Part shown: one piece after another, positions 1-11,096 of the stretch
Layout of the letters: the number at the start of each line of letters is the position of its first letter
How positions within the stretch are numbered: position 1 is the first letter of the stretch
Source of the DNA: Pseudomonas fluorescens
GTDB lineage: Bacteria > Pseudomonadota > Gammaproteobacteria > Pseudomonadales > Pseudomonadaceae
DNA length: 64,000 nucleotides
Assembly: GCF_900215245.1 (NCBI RefSeq)
Contig: NZ_LT907842.1
Location: forward strand, 6,200,001 to 6,264,000
Direction: 5' to 3'
Made by a program: the position numbers and the translations under genes
The notes under the pieces: model-generated
The model's input: only the letters and a program-made list of their open reading frames with translations
Databases searched by the model: none
What the model was told of the DNA's origin: nothing

Positions 1-513
1 GAGTTGTTCGAGGACTACGCCGGCGGTATGCGCGACGGCTACACCCTCAAGGCCTGGCAACCAGGCGGCGCCGGCACCGGCTTCCTGCTGCCCGAGCACC
101 TCGACGCACAAATGTACGCCGGCGGCATCGGCAAGGTCGGCACCCGTATGGGTACTGGCTTGGCGATGGCGGTGGACAACACCGTGAACATGGTGTCGTT
201 GCTGCGCAACATGGAGCAGTTCTTCGCCCGCGAATCCTGCGGCTTCTGCACCCCGTGCCGTGACGGTTTGCCATGGAGCGTGAAGCTGTTGATGGCGATC
301 GAGAAAGGCGAAGGCCAGCCAGGCGACATCGAGACCCTGCTGGGTCTGGTCGGCTTCCTCGGCCCAGGCAAGACCTTCTGTGCTCACGCACCGGGCGCCG
401 TGGAGCCATTGGGCAGCGCAATCAAATACTTCCGTTCGGAGTTCGAAGCCGGCATCGCGCCTACCAGCGCCGCCGTCCCGCCTCTGGCGAGGCCGATCGT
501 AGTCGGCGCGTAA
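1..513 (+). CDS. nuoF: NADH-quinone oxidoreductase subunit F, C-terminal part
   Basis: This is the 3' end of nuoF, cut by the left window edge; the reading frame is open from base 1. NuoF carries the NADH/FMN site and one 4Fe-4S cluster (N3) in the peripheral arm of respiratory complex I. The visible part contains the cluster-binding motif [10 protein letters not shown] near residue 79 of the fragment and the fourth cysteine in TFCAHAPGA, both typical of the NuoF C-terminus. It is followed by nuoG after an unusually long 135-base gap that holds a hairpin. Identification is secure from motif and operon order; the N-terminal FMN-binding half lies outside the window. Confidence 0.96.
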   Translation, partial: ELFEDYAGGMRDGYTLKAWQPGGAGTGFLLPEHLDAQMYAGGIGKVGTRMGTGLAMAVDNTVNMVSLLRNMEQFFARESCGFCTPCRDGLPWSVKLLMAIEKGEGQPGDIETLLGLVGFLGPGKTFCAHAPGAVEPLGSAIKYFRSEFEAGIAPTSAAVPPLARPIVVGA

Positions 514-522
514 CGCTTAACC

Positions 523-548
523 AGGCGAAGGGTCCGTGCCCTTCGCCT
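523..548 (+). other. Perfect hairpin between nuoF and nuoG
   Basis: A 10-bp perfect inverted repeat, AGGCGAAGGG and CCCTTCGCCT, with a 6-base loop sits just after the nuoF stop codon. No T-run follows, so it does not look like an intrinsic terminator. By inference it could stabilise or mark processing of the mRNA between nuoF and nuoG, since all other nuo junctions here are short or overlapping. Confidence 0.5.
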
Positions 549-648
549 GCTCATGTGCTGACGCCTGTATGGCTGTGTAGATGCACATGAATAACAAGAT
601 TCCATTAGCCACGCCCGCTGACAACGGGCCAACGAAGAACTTTGAACC

Positions 649-3363
649 ATGGCCACTATCCACGTAGACGGCAAAGCGCTCGAAGTCGATGGGGCGGACA
701 ACCTGTTACAGGCATGTCTGTCACTAGGCCTCGACATCCCTTATTTCTGCTGGCACCCCGCGCTTGGTAGCGTGGGTGCCTGCCGCCAGTGTGCGGTCAA
801 GCAGTACACCGACGAAAACGACACCCGTGGTCGTATCGTCATGTCCTGCATGACCCCAGCCACCGACAACACTTGGATCTCCATCGAAGATGAAGAATCC
901 AAGGCGTTCCGCACCAGCGTTGTCGAATGGCTGATGACCAACCACCCCCACGACTGCCCGGTCTGTGAGGAAGGCGGTCACTGCCACCTGCAAGACATGA
1001 CGGTGATGACCGGCCACAACGAGCGCCGTTATCGCTTCACCAAGCGCACTCACCAGAACCAGGACCTCGGCCCGTTCATTTCCCACGAAATGAACCGCTG
1101 CATCGCCTGCTACCGTTGCGTGCGTTTCTATAAAGACTACGCCGGCGGCACCGACCTGGGCGTATTCGGCGCCCACGACAACGTGTACTTCGGTCGCGTT
1201 GAAGACGGCGTGCTCGAAAGCGAGTTCTCCGGCAACCTCACCGAGGTCTGCCCGACCGGTGTGTTTACCGACAAGACGCACTCCGAGCGTTACAACCGTA
1301 AGTGGGACATGCAGTTCGCACCGAGCATCTGCCATGGCTGCTCCAGCGGTTGCAACATCTCCCCGGGCGAGCGCTACGGCGAATTACGGCGGATCGAAAA
1401 CCGCTTCAACGGTTCGGTCAACCAGTACTTCCTGTGCGACCGTGGCCGTTTCGGCTATGGCTACGTCAACCGCGAAGACCGCCCACGCCAGCCGCTGTTG
1501 GCCGGTGGCGCCAAGCTGAGCACCGACGAAGCACTGGATAAAGCCGCCGACCTGTTGCGCGGCCGCAACATCGTCGGTATCGGTTCGCCACGCGCCAGCC
1601 TCGAAAGCAACTTCGCGTTGCGCGAGCTGGTCGGTGCCGAGCACTTCTACTCCGGTATCGAAGCCGCTGAGCTGGAGCGCATTCGCCTGGTCCTGCAGGT
1701 GCTGAACGACAGCCCGCTGCCGGTTCCGAACATGCGCGACATCGAAGACCACGATGCGATCTTCGTCCTCGGCGAAGACCTGACCCAGACCGCTGCGCGT
1801 ATCGCGCTGTCGCTGCGTCAGTCGGTCAAAGGCAAGGCCGAAGACATGGCCGACGCCATGCGCGTACAGCCTTGGCTTGACGCCGCGGTGAAAAACATCG
1901 GCCAGCACGCGCTGAACCCGCTGTTTATCGCAAGCCTGGCTGAAACCAAGCTCGACGACATCGCCGAAGAATGCGTGCACGCCGCGCCTGACGACCTGGC
2001 GCGTATTGGTTTCGCCGTGGCCCACGCCCTGGACGCCAGCGCACCTGCCGTCGAAGGCCTGGACACGGAAGCCGCGGAACTGGCCCAGCGCATCGCCGAC
2101 GCCCTGCTGGCCGCCAAGCGTCCATTGATCATTGCCGGCACCTCGTTGGGTTCCAAAGCGCTGATCGAAGCCGCCGCCAACATCGCCAAAGCCTTGAAGC
2201 TGCGCGACAAGAACGGTTCCATCAGCCTCGTCGTGCCGGAAGCCAACAGCCTTGGCCTGGCCATGCTCGGTGGCGAGTCCCTCGACGCCGCCCTGCAGGC
2301 TGTGACCGACGGCAAAGCTGACGCCATCGTGGTACTGGAAAACGACCTGTACACCCGCACCGATTCGGCCAAGGTTGACGCCGCGCTGGACGCCGCCAAG
2401 GTGCTGATCGTTGCCGATCACCAGAAGACCGCCACCAGCGAGCGTGCCGACCTGGTGCTGCCAGCCGCCACCTTCGCCGAAGGCGACGGTACCCTGGTCA
2501 GCCAGGAAGGCCGTGCCCAGCGCTTCTTCCAGGTGTTCGATCCGAAATACATGGACGCCAGCATCCTGGTTCACGAAGGCTGGCGCTGGCTGCATGCCCT
2601 GCGCTCGACCCTGCTGAACCAGCCACTCGACTGGACCCAGCTCGACCACGTCACCGCAGCCGTCGCCGCAAGCGCCCCGCAACTGGCGCGCATTGTCGAC
2701 GCGGCACCGTCCGCCGCGTTCCGCATCAAGGGCATGAAGCTGGCCCGTGAGCCGCTGCGTTACTCCGGGCGTACCGCCATGCGTGCTGACATCAGCGTGC
2801 ACGAACCGCGTACACCGCAGGACAACGACACCGCGTTCGCCTTCTCCATGGAAGGTTATTCGGGTTCGGTCGAGCCGCGTCAACAGGTGCCGTTTGCCTG
2901 GTCGCCGGGCTGGAACTCGCCGCAGGCCTGGAACAAGTTCCAGGACGAAGTCGGTGGTCATATCCGCGCTGGCGACCCAGGCACCCGCCTGATCGAAAGC
3001 ACCGGTGATGCGCTGAACTGGTTCGCCGCCGTCCCGCGTCCGTTCAACCCGGCCCAGGGCACCTGGCAGGTTGTGCCGTTCTTCCACCTGTTCGGCAGCG
3101 AAGAAACCTCTTCCAAAGCCGCACCGGTTCAAGAGCGCATTCCGGCCGCCTACGTGTCCGTGGCCAAGTCCGAAGCCGACCGCCTGGGTGTCAACGACGG
3201 CGCCCTGCTCAGCCTGAACGTCGGTGGCAAGACCCTGCGTCTGCCGCTGCGTATCAACGACGAGTTGGGTGCGGGTCTGGTGGCACTGCCAAAAGGCCTC
3301 GCCGGTATCCCGCCTGCGATCTTTGGCCAAACCGTTGACGGTCTGCAGGAGGCAGCGCAATGA
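649..3363 (+). CDS. nuoG: NADH-quinone oxidoreductase subunit G
   Basis: NuoG (904 aa) is the large iron-sulfur subunit of complex I and passes electrons from NuoF toward NuoI. The N-terminus has a 2Fe-2S ferredoxin fold with cysteines at residues 34, 45, 48 and 67, followed by [25 protein letters not shown] and a CPTGVF motif for the N5 and N4 clusters. A further CHGCSSGC motif around residue 228 fits the N7 cluster found in gammaproteobacterial NuoG. The rest is a molybdopterin-oxidoreductase-like domain that is structural in this family. The stop codon overlaps the nuoH start (ATGA). The ATG at 649 lacks a strong Shine-Dalgarno sequence but fits the conserved N-terminus. Confidence 0.97.
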   Translation: MATIHVDGKALEVDGADNLLQACLSLGLDIPYFCWHPALGSVGACRQCAVKQYTDENDTRGRIVMSCMTPATDNTWISIEDEESKAFRTSVVEWLMTNHPHDCPVCEEGGHCHLQDMTVMTGHNERRYRFTKRTHQNQDLGPFISHEMNRCIACYRCVRFYKDYAGGTDLGVFGAHDNVYFGRVEDGVLESEFSGNLTEVCPTGVFTDKTHSERYNRKWDMQFAPSICHGCSSGCNISPGERYGELRRIENRFNGSVNQYFLCDRGRFGYGYVNREDRPRQPLLAGGAKLSTDEALDKAADLLRGRNIVGIGSPRASLESNFALRELVGAEHFYSGIEAAELERIRLVLQVLNDSPLPVPNMRDIEDHDAIFVLGEDLTQTAARIALSLRQSVKGKAEDMADAMRVQPWLDAAVKNIGQHALNPLFIASLAETKLDDIAEECVHAAPDDLARIGFAVAHALDASAPAVEGLDTEAAELAQRIADALLAAKRPLIIAGTSLGSKALIEAAANIAKALKLRDKNGSISLVVPEANSLGLAMLGGESLDAALQAVTDGKADAIVVLENDLYTRTDSAKVDAALDAAKVLIVADHQKTATSERADLVLPAATFAEGDGTLVSQEGRAQRFFQVFDPKYMDASILVHEGWRWLHALRSTLLNQPLDWTQLDHVTAAVAASAPQLARIVDAAPSAAFRIKGMKLAREPLRYSGRTAMRADISVHEPRTPQDNDTAFAFSMEGYSGSVEPRQQVPFAWSPGWNSPQAWNKFQDEVGGHIRAGDPGTRLIESTGDALNWFAAVPRPFNPAQGTWQVVPFFHLFGSEETSSKAAPVQERIPAAYVSVAKSEADRLGVNDGALLSLNVGGKTLRLPLRINDELGAGLVALPKGLAGIPPAIFGQTVDGLQEAAQ

Positions 3364-4367
3364 CCTGGTTCACCCCTGAAGTGATCGACGTGATCATCTC
3401 GGTCGTCAAGGCCATCGTGATCCTGTTGGCCGTGGTCGTCGCGGGCGCCCTGCTCAGCTTCGTCGAGCGTCGCCTGCTGGGCTGGTGGCAGGACCGTTAC
3501 GGTCCGAACCGCGTTGGCCCGTTTGGTATGTTCCAGATCGCCGCCGACATGCTGAAAATGTTCTTCAAGGAAGACTGGACCCCACCGTTTGCCGACAAGG
3601 TGATCTTCACCCTGGCACCGGTCGTGGCCATGAGCGCCTTGCTGATCGCCTTCGCCGTTATCCCGATCACCCCGACCTGGGGCGTGGCGGACCTGAACAT
3701 CGGCTTGCTGTTCTTCTTCGCCATGGCCGGTCTGTCGGTCTACGCGGTGCTGTTCGCCGGTTGGTCGAGTAACAACAAGTTCGCCCTGCTGGGCAGCTTG
3801 CGGGCTTCGGCCCAGACCGTGTCCTACGAAGTGTTCATGGGCCTCGCGCTGATGGGCATCGTGGTGCAGGTCGGCTCGTTCAACATGCGCGACATCGTCG
3901 AGTACCAGGCGCAGAACCTGTGGTTCATCATTCCGCAGTTCTTTGGCTTCTGCACCTTCTTCATCGCTGGCGTCGCCGTGACTCACCGTCACCCGTTCGA
4001 CCAGCCGGAAGCGGAACAGGAACTGGCCGACGGTTACCACATTGAATACGCCGGCATGAAATGGGGCATGTTCTTCGTTGGCGAGTACATCGGCATCATC
4101 TTGATCTCGGCCCTGCTGGTCACGCTGTTCTTCGGCGGCTGGCACGGTCCGTTCAACATCTTGCCGCAACTGGCGTTCTTCTGGTTCTTCTTGAAGACGG
4201 CGTTCTTCATCATGCTGTTCATCCTGCTGCGCGCCTCTATTCCGCGCCCGCGCTATGACCAGGTGATGGATTTCAGCTGGAGATTCTGCCTGCCGCTGAC
4301 CCTGATCAATTTGCTGGTGACGGCTGCCGTTGTGTTGTTGAACACGCCAGCCGGCGCGGTTCAGTGA
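3360..4367 (+). CDS. nuoH: NADH-quinone oxidoreductase subunit H
   Basis: NuoH (335 aa) is the membrane subunit that forms the quinone-access region at the junction of the two arms of complex I. The sequence is strongly hydrophobic with about eight membrane segments and contains conserved loop sequences such as [19 protein letters not shown] and the [18 protein letters not shown] stretch, which line the quinone channel. It overlaps nuoG by four bases and is followed 11 bases later by nuoI, so it is translated from the same operon transcript. Length and motifs are normal for the family. Confidence 0.97.
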   Translation: MTWFTPEVIDVIISVVKAIVILLAVVVAGALLSFVERRLLGWWQDRYGPNRVGPFGMFQIAADMLKMFFKEDWTPPFADKVIFTLAPVVAMSALLIAFAVIPITPTWGVADLNIGLLFFFAMAGLSVYAVLFAGWSSNNKFALLGSLRASAQTVSYEVFMGLALMGIVVQVGSFNMRDIVEYQAQNLWFIIPQFFGFCTFFIAGVAVTHRHPFDQPEAEQELADGYHIEYAGMKWGMFFVGEYIGIILISALLVTLFFGGWHGPFNILPQLAFFWFFLKTAFFIMLFILLRASIPRPRYDQVMDFSWRFCLPLTLINLLVTAAVVLLNTPAGAVQ

Positions 4368-4378
4368 GGATTTGACCC

Positions 4379-4927
4379 ATGTTCAAATATATTGGCGACA
4401 TCGTTAAGGGTACCGGTACCCAGTTGCGAAGCCTGGTGATGGTGTTCGGTCACGGCTTCCGCAAACGCGACACCCTGCAATACCCGGAAGAAGCGGTGTA
4501 CCTGCCGCCGCGCTATCGCGGCCGTATCGTGCTGACCCGCGACCCCGATGGCGAAGAGCGTTGTGTAGCCTGCAACCTGTGCGCCGTGGCGTGCCCGGTA
4601 GGCTGCATCTCCCTGCAGAAAGCTGAAACCGAAGACGGTCGCTGGTACCCGGACTTCTTCCGCATCAACTTCTCGCGCTGCATTTTCTGCGGCCTCTGCG
4701 AGGAAGCTTGCCCGACCACCGCGATCCAGCTGACACCGGATTTCGAGATGGCCGAGTTCAAACGTCAGGACCTGGTGTACGAGAAAGAAGATCTGTTGAT
4801 CTCTGGTCCCGGTAAAAACCCTGATTACAACTTCTATCGTGTTGCAGGTATGGCCGTTGCCGGTAAGCCGAAAGGCGCCGCACAAAACGAAGCCGAGCCG
4901 ATCAACGTGAAGAGCTTGCTGCCTTAA
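4379..4927 (+). CDS. nuoI: NADH-quinone oxidoreductase subunit I
   Basis: NuoI (182 aa) binds the N6a and N6b 4Fe-4S clusters that hand electrons to N2 near the quinone site. Two ferredoxin motifs are visible, [15 protein letters not shown] and [14 protein letters not shown], each CxxCxxCxxxCP. The start at 4379 is preceded by GAGGATTTGACCC, an adequate ribosome-binding site. It lies between nuoH and nuoJ with short gaps, consistent with the standard nuo order. Confidence 0.97.
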   Translation: MFKYIGDIVKGTGTQLRSLVMVFGHGFRKRDTLQYPEEAVYLPPRYRGRIVLTRDPDGEERCVACNLCAVACPVGCISLQKAETEDGRWYPDFFRINFSRCIFCGLCEEACPTTAIQLTPDFEMAEFKRQDLVYEKEDLLISGPGKNPDYNFYRVAGMAVAGKPKGAAQNEAEPINVKSLLP

Positions 4928-4936
4928 GGAAGAAAG

Positions 4937-5440
4937 ATGGAATTCGCTTTCTATTTCGCGTCGGGTATTGCAGTGGTGTCCACGCTTCGCGTGATCACCA
5001 ACACCAACCCCGTGCACGCCCTGCTCTACCTGATCATTTCGCTGATCGCCGTGGCCATGACCTTCTTCAGCCTCGGCGCACCGTTCGCCGGTGTCCTGGA
5101 AGTGATTGCCTACGCCGGCGCCATCATGGTGCTGTTCGTGTTTGTGGTGATGATGCTCAACCTGGGGCCGGCTTCGGTCGCCCAGGAGCGCGTCTGGCTC
5201 AAACCCGGCATCTGGCTTGGCCCGGTTGTCCTGGCCGCCCTGCTGCTGGGTGAACTGCTGTATGTGCTGTTCGCTCACCAGAGCGGCCAGGCCATCGGCC
5301 ACACCACCGTAGACGCGAAGGCCGTGGGCATCAGCCTGTTCGGCCCGTACCTGCTGGTGGTCGAACTGGCTTCGATGCTGCTGCTCGCGGCAGCCATCAC
5401 CGCCTTCCACTTGGGCCGCAACGAAGCCAAGGAGCAATGA
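4937..5440 (+). CDS. nuoJ: NADH-quinone oxidoreductase subunit J
   Basis: NuoJ (167 aa) is a small polytopic membrane subunit of complex I with about five membrane segments; the third one, around [16 protein letters not shown], matches the conserved helix that bends during turnover. A good ribosome-binding site (AAGGAAGAAAG) precedes the ATG. The stop codon region overlaps the first in-frame ATG of nuoK. The C-terminus is short, ending in NEAKEQ, as in other Pseudomonas NuoJ proteins. Confidence 0.95.
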   Translation: MEFAFYFASGIAVVSTLRVITNTNPVHALLYLIISLIAVAMTFFSLGAPFAGVLEVIAYAGAIMVLFVFVVMMLNLGPASVAQERVWLKPGIWLGPVVLAALLLGELLYVLFAHQSGQAIGHTTVDAKAVGISLFGPYLLVVELASMLLLAAAITAFHLGRNEAKEQ

Positions 5441-5442
5441 CG

Positions 5443-5751
5443 ATGCCTGCTATCCCTTTGGAGCATGGTCTGGCGGTCGCCGGCATCCTGTTCTGCCTTG
5501 GCCTGGTCGGCCTGATGGTCCGCCGTAACATTCTGTTCGTGTTGATGAGCCTGGAAATCATGATGAACGCCGCAGCACTGGCGTTCATCGTTGCGGGTGC
5601 ACGTTGGGGCCAGCCGGATGGACAAGTCATGTTCATCCTGGTGATCAGCCTGGCAGCCGCCGAGGCCAGTATTGGCCTGGCGATCCTGCTGCAACTGTAT
5701 CGTCGCTTCCACACGCTTGATATCGACGCTGCCAGTGAGATGCGCGGATGA
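5443..5751 (+). CDS. nuoK: NADH-quinone oxidoreductase subunit K
   Basis: NuoK (102 aa from this start) is an antiporter-related membrane subunit with three helices and conserved membrane glutamates, visible in SLEIMMNAA and [14 protein letters not shown] chose the ATG at 5443 because AAGGAG lies eight bases upstream and the family begins MPAIPLEHG. An in-frame ATG at 5437 that overlaps the nuoJ stop is only two bases from that ribosome-binding site. The stop overlaps the nuoL start by ATGA. Confidence 0.94.
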   Translation: MPAIPLEHGLAVAGILFCLGLVGLMVRRNILFVLMSLEIMMNAAALAFIVAGARWGQPDGQVMFILVISLAAAEASIGLAILLQLYRRFHTLDIDAASEMRG

Positions 5752-7601
5752 ACATGATCTTTCTGACTTTCGTATTTCCCCTGATCGGTTTCCTGCTGCT
5801 GTCGTTCTCCCGTGGACGCTGGTCGGAAAACCTGTCTGCCCTGGTGGGTGTGGGTTCCATTGGCCTGTCGGCGATTGTCGCCGCCTATGTCATCTGGCAA
5901 TTCAACGTGGCGCCGCCGGAAGGCGGCCACTACACCCTGGTACTGTGGCAGTGGATGTCGGTGGAGGGCTTCAAGCCCAACTTCGCCCTCTACATCGACG
6001 GCCTGTCGATCACCATGCTTGGCGTGGTCGTCGGTGTAGGCTTCCTGATCCACCTGTTCGCGTCCTGGTACATGCGCGGTGAGGCCGGTTACTCGCGCTT
6101 CTTCGCCTACACCAACCTGTTTATCGCCAGCATGCTGTTCCTGGTCCTCGGCGATAACCTGTTGTTCCTGTACTTCGGCTGGGAAGGCGTGGGCCTGTGC
6201 TCGTACCTGTTGATCGGTTTCTACTACAGCAACCGCAACAACGGTAACGCGGCACTCAAGGCCTTTATCGTCACCCGCATCGGCGACGTGTTCATGGCCA
6301 TCGGCCTGTTCATCCTGTTCCAACAAGTGGGCACGCTGAACATCCAGGAACTGCTGGTGCTGGCACCGCAGAAGTTCCAGGTCGGTGATTTCTGGATCAC
6401 CCTGGCGACCCTGATGCTGCTGGGTGGCGCTGTGGGTAAATCCGCACAACTGCCGCTGCAAACCTGGCTGGCGGATGCGATGGCCGGCCCGACTCCGGTC
6501 TCCGCACTGATCCACGCCGCAACCATGGTCACCGCCGGTGTCTACCTGATCGCCCGTACCCACGGCCTGTTCACCCTGGCGCCGGAAATCCTGCACCTGG
6601 TGGGCCTGGTTGGCGGCGTGACCCTGGTACTGGCCGGCTTCGCCGCGCTGGTGCAGACCGACATCAAGCGTATCCTCGCCTACTCGACCATGAGCCAGAT
6701 CGGCTACATGTTCCTGGCCCTGGGCGTCGGTGCCTGGGACGCGGCGATCTTCCACCTGATGACCCACGCGTTCTTCAAGGCGCTGCTGTTCCTTGCTTCG
6801 GGTGCGGTGATCGTTGCCTGCCACCACGAGCAGAACATCTTCAAGATGGGCGGCCTGTGGAAGAAACTGCCGTTGGCCTACGCCAGCTTCATTGTGGGGG
6901 GTGCGGCGCTGGCTGCCCTGCCGTTGGTGACCGCCGGTTTCTACTCCAAAGACGAAATCCTCTGGGAAGCCTTTGCCAGCGGTAACCAGAATCTGCTCTA
7001 CGCAGGTCTGGTGGGTGCCTTCATGACCTCGCTGTACACCTTCCGCCTGATCTTCATCACCTTCCACGGTGAAGCCAAGACCGAAGCACACGCAGGCCAC
7101 GGTATCTCCCACTGGCTGCCACTGTCGGTGCTGATCATCCTGTCGACCTTCATCGGCGCCATGATCACCCCGCCACTGGCCGGTGTATTGCCGGAAAGCG
7201 CTGGGCATGCCGGCGGCGCTGCCAAGCACAGCCTGGAGATCGCCTCCGGCGCCATCGCCATCGCCGGTATCCTGCTGGCGGCCCTGTTGTTCCTCGGCAA
7301 GCGTCGCTTCGTGACCGCCGTCGCCAACAGTGGCATTGGCCGCTTCCTTTCGGCCTGGTGGTTCGCCGCCTGGGGCTTCGACTGGATCTACGACAAACTG
7401 TTCGTCAAGCCTTACCTTGCGATCAGCCATGTACTGCGCAGAGACCCGCTCGACCAGACCATCGGTTTGATCCCGCGCGCCGCCAAGGCCGGTCACACCG
7501 CCCTGAGCCGCAGCGAGACGGGCCAATTGCGTTGGTATGCAGCTTCCATGGCCGTCGGCGCCGTGCTGGTGATCGGCGCCATCGTGGTGGTAGCGGTATG
7601 A
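5748..7601 (+). CDS. nuoL: NADH-quinone oxidoreductase subunit L
   Basis: NuoL (617 aa) is the distal proton-pumping antiporter-like subunit of complex I. It has the expected many membrane segments, the conserved [20 protein letters not shown] region carrying the key glutamate, the [36 protein letters not shown] segment with the central lysine region, and a C-terminal lateral helix. It overlaps nuoK by four bases. A 49-base gap precedes nuoM. Length and composition are ordinary for Pseudomonas. Confidence 0.97.
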   Translation: MNMIFLTFVFPLIGFLLLSFSRGRWSENLSALVGVGSIGLSAIVAAYVIWQFNVAPPEGGHYTLVLWQWMSVEGFKPNFALYIDGLSITMLGVVVGVGFLIHLFASWYMRGEAGYSRFFAYTNLFIASMLFLVLGDNLLFLYFGWEGVGLCSYLLIGFYYSNRNNGNAALKAFIVTRIGDVFMAIGLFILFQQVGTLNIQELLVLAPQKFQVGDFWITLATLMLLGGAVGKSAQLPLQTWLADAMAGPTPVSALIHAATMVTAGVYLIARTHGLFTLAPEILHLVGLVGGVTLVLAGFAALVQTDIKRILAYSTMSQIGYMFLALGVGAWDAAIFHLMTHAFFKALLFLASGAVIVACHHEQNIFKMGGLWKKLPLAYASFIVGGAALAALPLVTAGFYSKDEILWEAFASGNQNLLYAGLVGAFMTSLYTFRLIFITFHGEAKTEAHAGHGISHWLPLSVLIILSTFIGAMITPPLAGVLPESAGHAGGAAKHSLEIASGAIAIAGILLAALLFLGKRRFVTAVANSGIGRFLSAWWFAAWGFDWIYDKLFVKPYLAISHVLRRDPLDQTIGLIPRAAKAGHTALSRSETGQLRWYAASMAVGAVLVIGAIVVVAV

Positions 7602-7650
7602 CTATGAACATTGCGTACTTTGCGAACTTGCAAAAGGAAACGAGCCCGTC

Positions 7651-9183
7651 ATGATTCTGCCCTGGCTAATCCTGATCCCCTTTATCGGCGGCCTGCTCTG
7701 CTGGATGGGTGAACGCTTCGGCGCCACCCTCCCCCGCTGGATTGCGTTGCTGACCATGTCCCTGGAACTCGCGCTCGGCCTCTGGCTGTGGGCCCATGGC
7801 GACTATTCATTTGCTCCGGCACCGGGTGTCGATCCGACCTTCGCGCTTGAATTCAAGCACGTGTGGATCCAGCGCTTCGGCATCAACGTGCACCTGGCCC
7901 TCGACGGCCTGTCGCTGTTGATGATCCTGCTGACCGGCCTGCTGGGTATCCTCTCGGTACTCTGCTCCTGGAAAGAGATTCAGCGTCACGTGGGCTTCTT
8001 CCACCTGAACCTGATGTGGATCCTGGGCGGCGTTGTCGGCGTGTTCCTCGCCCTCGACCTGTTCATGTTCTTCTTCTTCTGGGAAATGATGCTGGTGCCG
8101 ATGTACTTCCTCATCGCGCTCTGGGGTCACAGTTCTTCGGACGGCAAGAAAACCCGGATCTACGCGGCGACCAAGTTCTTCATCTTCACCCAGGCTTCCG
8201 GCCTGATCATGTTGGTGGCGATCCTGGGTCTGGTACTGGTCAACTTCAACAGCACGGGCGTGATCACGTTCAACTACGCCGACCTGTTGAAAACCAAGAT
8301 GTCCCTGACCACCGAGTACATCCTGATGCTGGGCTTCTTCATCGCGTTCGCGGTGAAGCTGCCGGTGGTGCCGTTCCACTCCTGGTTGCCTGACGCTCAC
8401 GCCCAGGCGCCGACCGCAGGTTCCGTGGACCTGGCGGGTATCCTGCTGAAAACGGCGGCCTACGGCCTGCTGCGTTTCGCCCTGCCGCTGTTCCCGAATG
8501 CCTCGGCCGAGTTTGCGCCGATCGCCATGACCCTGGGTCTGATCGGGATCTTCTACGGTGCGTTCCTGGCCTTCGCCCAAACCGACATCAAGCGTCTGAT
8601 CGCCTTCTCGTCCGTTTCCCACATGGGTTTCGTACTGATCGGCATCTACTCCGGCAGCCAGCTGGCGTTGCAAGGCGCAGTGATCCAGATGTTGGCCCAC
8701 GGTGTCTCGGCCGCCGCGCTGTTTATCCTCAGTGGCCAGCTGTACGAGCGCCTGCACACCCGTGACATGCGTGAAATGGGTGGCGTGTGGTCACGCATCG
8801 CTTACCTGCCGGCGATCAGCCTGTTCTTCGCCGCCGCCTCCCTGGGCTTGCCGGGCACCGGCAACTTCATCGGCGAGTTCCTGATCCTGATGGGTTCGTT
8901 CGTGCACACACCGTGGATCAGTGCCATTGCGACTTCCGGCCTGGTGTTCGGTTCGGTTTACTCGCTGATCATGATCCACCGCGCCTATTTCGGCCCGGCC
9001 AAGTCCGACACCGTCCTGCAAGGGATGGATGCTCGCGAACTGATCATGGTGCTCGGCCTTGCGGTGCTGCTGATCTACATCGGCGTGTACCCGCAACCGT
9101 TCCTGGACACTTCTGCCGCGACGATGCATGGCGTGCAGCAGTGGTTCAGCACCGCCTTCACTCAACTCGCTTCGGCACGGTAA
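7651..9183 (+). CDS. nuoM: NADH-quinone oxidoreductase subunit M
   Basis: NuoM (510 aa) is the second antiporter-like proton-pumping subunit of complex I. The conserved [20 protein letters not shown] helix with the essential glutamate and the [19 protein letters not shown] segment are clear. Around fourteen membrane helices can be counted by hydrophobicity. The upstream AAAAGGAAACG is the likely ribosome-binding site. Seven bases separate the stop from the nuoN start. Confidence 0.97.
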   Translation: MILPWLILIPFIGGLLCWMGERFGATLPRWIALLTMSLELALGLWLWAHGDYSFAPAPGVDPTFALEFKHVWIQRFGINVHLALDGLSLLMILLTGLLGILSVLCSWKEIQRHVGFFHLNLMWILGGVVGVFLALDLFMFFFFWEMMLVPMYFLIALWGHSSSDGKKTRIYAATKFFIFTQASGLIMLVAILGLVLVNFNSTGVITFNYADLLKTKMSLTTEYILMLGFFIAFAVKLPVVPFHSWLPDAHAQAPTAGSVDLAGILLKTAAYGLLRFALPLFPNASAEFAPIAMTLGLIGIFYGAFLAFAQTDIKRLIAFSSVSHMGFVLIGIYSGSQLALQGAVIQMLAHGVSAAALFILSGQLYERLHTRDMREMGGVWSRIAYLPAISLFFAAASLGLPGTGNFIGEFLILMGSFVHTPWISAIATSGLVFGSVYSLIMIHRAYFGPAKSDTVLQGMDARELIMVLGLAVLLIYIGVYPQPFLDTSAATMHGVQQWFSTAFTQLASAR

Positions 9184-9190
9184 GAGCGCT

Positions 9191-10654
9191 ATGGAATTCA
9201 CGATCCAACACTTTATCGCGCTTGCGCCGCTGCTGATTACCAGCCTCACCATTGTGGTGGTGATGCTGGCGATCGCCTGGCGCCGCAATCACTCGCAAAC
9301 GTTCCTGCTGTCCTGTGCCGGTTTGAACCTGGCCCTGCTGTCGATCATTCCGGCCCTTAAAGTCGCGCCACTGGCCGTGACCCCGCTGATGATGATCGAT
9401 GACTTCGCGCTGCTGTATATCGCGTTGATCCTCGTCGCCACCCTGGCCTGCGTGACCCTCGCGCATGCCTACCTCGGCGAAGGCGGCACCGGCTACCCTG
9501 GCAACAAGGAGGAGCTGTACCTGCTGATCCTGCTGGCTGCGGCCGGTGGCATCGTGCTGGTCAGCGCGCAGCACCTCGCGGGCTTGTTCATCGGCCTGGA
9601 ACTGCTGTCGATCCCGACCTACGGCCTGGTGGCCTACGCCTTCTTCAACAAGCGCTCCCTGGAAGCCGGCATCAAGTACATGGTGCTCTCGGCCGCCGGT
9701 TCCGCGTTCCTGTTGTTCGGTATGGCCCTGCTCTACGCAGAAGCCGGCAGCCTGAGCTTCACCGGTATCGGTCACGCCCTGGCAACCACCAGCATGCCTG
9801 CGCCAATCGCCCAGTTGGGCCTGGCCATGATGCTGATCGGCCTGGCGTTCAAGCTCTCCCTGGTGCCGTTCCACCTGTGGACCCCGGACGTGTACGAAGG
9901 CGCCCCGGCGCCGGTGGCGGCGTTCCTGGCCACAGCGTCGAAGGTTGCCGTGTTTGCGGTGATGGTGCGTCTGTTCCAGATCTCCCCTGCCGCCAACACC
10001 GGCGTGCTGAGCAACGTGCTGACCGTGATCGCGATTGCGTCGATCCTGTTCGGTAACCTGCTGGCCCTGACCCAGAACAACCTCAAGCGTCTGCTCGGTT
10101 ACTCCTCCATCGCTCACTTCGGCTACCTGCTGATCGCCCTGGTGGCGAGCAAAGGCCTGGCCGTGGAAGCGATTGGCGTGTACCTGGTCACCTACGTCAT
10201 CACCAGCCTCGGCGCATTCGGCGTTATCACGCTGATGTCCTCGCCGTACAAAGGCCGTGACGCCGACGCCCTGTACGAATACCGCGGCCTGTTCTGGCGC
10301 CGTCCGTACCTGACCGCCGTACTCACCGTGATGATGCTGTCCCTGGCCGGCATCCCGCTGACCGCGGGCTTTATCGGCAAGTTCTACATCGTCGCTACCG
10401 GTGTTGAAGCGCACGAGTGGTGGTTGGTTGCGTCCCTGGTACTGGGCAGCGCCATCGGCGTGTTCTACTACCTGCGCGTGATGGTCACCCTGTACCTGAT
10501 CGAGCCAAACCTGCGCCGTGTGGACGCCGAGCTGCACTGGGAACAAAAAGCCGGTGGCGTGATGCTGCTGGCAATCGCCCTGCTGGCGTTCTTCCTGGGT
10601 GTGTACCCTCAACCGTTGCTCACCTTGGTGCAGCATGCGGTGCTGGGCGTTTGA
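9191..10654 (+). CDS. nuoN: NADH-quinone oxidoreductase subunit N
   Basis: NuoN (487 aa from the ATG at 9191) is the third antiporter-like subunit and the last gene of the operon. Family motifs include the [15 protein letters not shown] helix and [20 protein letters not shown] prefer the start at 9191, giving MEFTIQHF, over an upstream in-frame ATG at 9128 that would lie inside nuoM. A strong terminator follows 25 bases downstream and closes the nuo operon. Confidence 0.96.
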   Translation: MEFTIQHFIALAPLLITSLTIVVVMLAIAWRRNHSQTFLLSCAGLNLALLSIIPALKVAPLAVTPLMMIDDFALLYIALILVATLACVTLAHAYLGEGGTGYPGNKEELYLLILLAAAGGIVLVSAQHLAGLFIGLELLSIPTYGLVAYAFFNKRSLEAGIKYMVLSAAGSAFLLFGMALLYAEAGSLSFTGIGHALATTSMPAPIAQLGLAMMLIGLAFKLSLVPFHLWTPDVYEGAPAPVAAFLATASKVAVFAVMVRLFQISPAANTGVLSNVLTVIAIASILFGNLLALTQNNLKRLLGYSSIAHFGYLLIALVASKGLAVEAIGVYLVTYVITSLGAFGVITLMSSPYKGRDADALYEYRGLFWRRPYLTAVLTVMMLSLAGIPLTAGFIGKFYIVATGVEAHEWWLVASLVLGSAIGVFYYLRVMVTLYLIEPNLRRVDAELHWEQKAGGVMLLAIALLAFFLGVYPQPLLTLVQHAVLGV

Positions 10655-10678
10655 TCGCCTAGCGGGACGTTAGTCAAC

Positions 10679-10704
10679 AAAACGGCGCCTTCGGGCGCCG
10701 TTTT
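10679..10704 (+). terminator. Rho-independent terminator of the nuo operon
   Basis: An 11-bp perfect stem (AAAACGGCGCC with GGCGCCGTTTT) closes on a TTCG tetraloop and ends in a T-tract. It lies 25 bases after the nuoN stop, the expected place for intrinsic termination of the complex I operon. The A/T flanks make it potentially active in both directions. Confidence 0.9.
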
Positions 10705-10901
10705 GGATTCTGCGACACGTTATTGAGTCAGCGAGCGGTGGCGTCTATTGAACGCACATCAGCGCGCAGCGTGCGCCGATTGCGTTGCTGGCATCCGCGC
10801 TGGCGGTGAGCAACTATCCTGTGTGTCATCCTGCTCGCGGACGGTTTACGTGTCGCACCGGGCGGCAACAACTGACCACTGCCAAAAGAGGGCCACGCAG
10901 G

Positions 10902-11006
10902 TTGGATGACCTGGATTACAGCCAACCCTACACGTCCGCGCGCTCGCCCGTCATGGGCAACAACATGGTCGCCTGTTCCCAGCCGCTGGCCGCTCAGGCG
11001 GGCCTG
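10902..11006 (+). pseudogene. Remnant of a gamma-glutamyltransferase-family gene, N-terminus only
   Basis: About 35 codons read LDYSQPYTSARSPVMGNN followed by MVACSQPLAAQAGL. This matches the conserved N-terminal segment of gamma-glutamyltransferase family proteins (pattern S-P-V-x-x-x-N-M-V-A-x-S-Q-P-L-A-A-Q-A-G-L, normally followed by a GGNAVDAA-type motif). Here homology stops abruptly after AGL: the GGNAVDAA stretch and the whole catalytic part are missing, and the next coding sequence on this side is an unrelated gene on the other strand. A TTG at 10902 could have been the original start. The rest of the 10705-11096 interval holds no gene I can support. The call rests on motif memory and no alignment was run. 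Confidence 0.55.
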
Positions 11007-11096
11007 GGCCAGCCTGAACGCGCTCAGAAAACAGCGCTCAGGTCACTTGGTGTGTGCATCGACTGCAGGTAAAACGCTGGCGCGACGGCGTCTATG

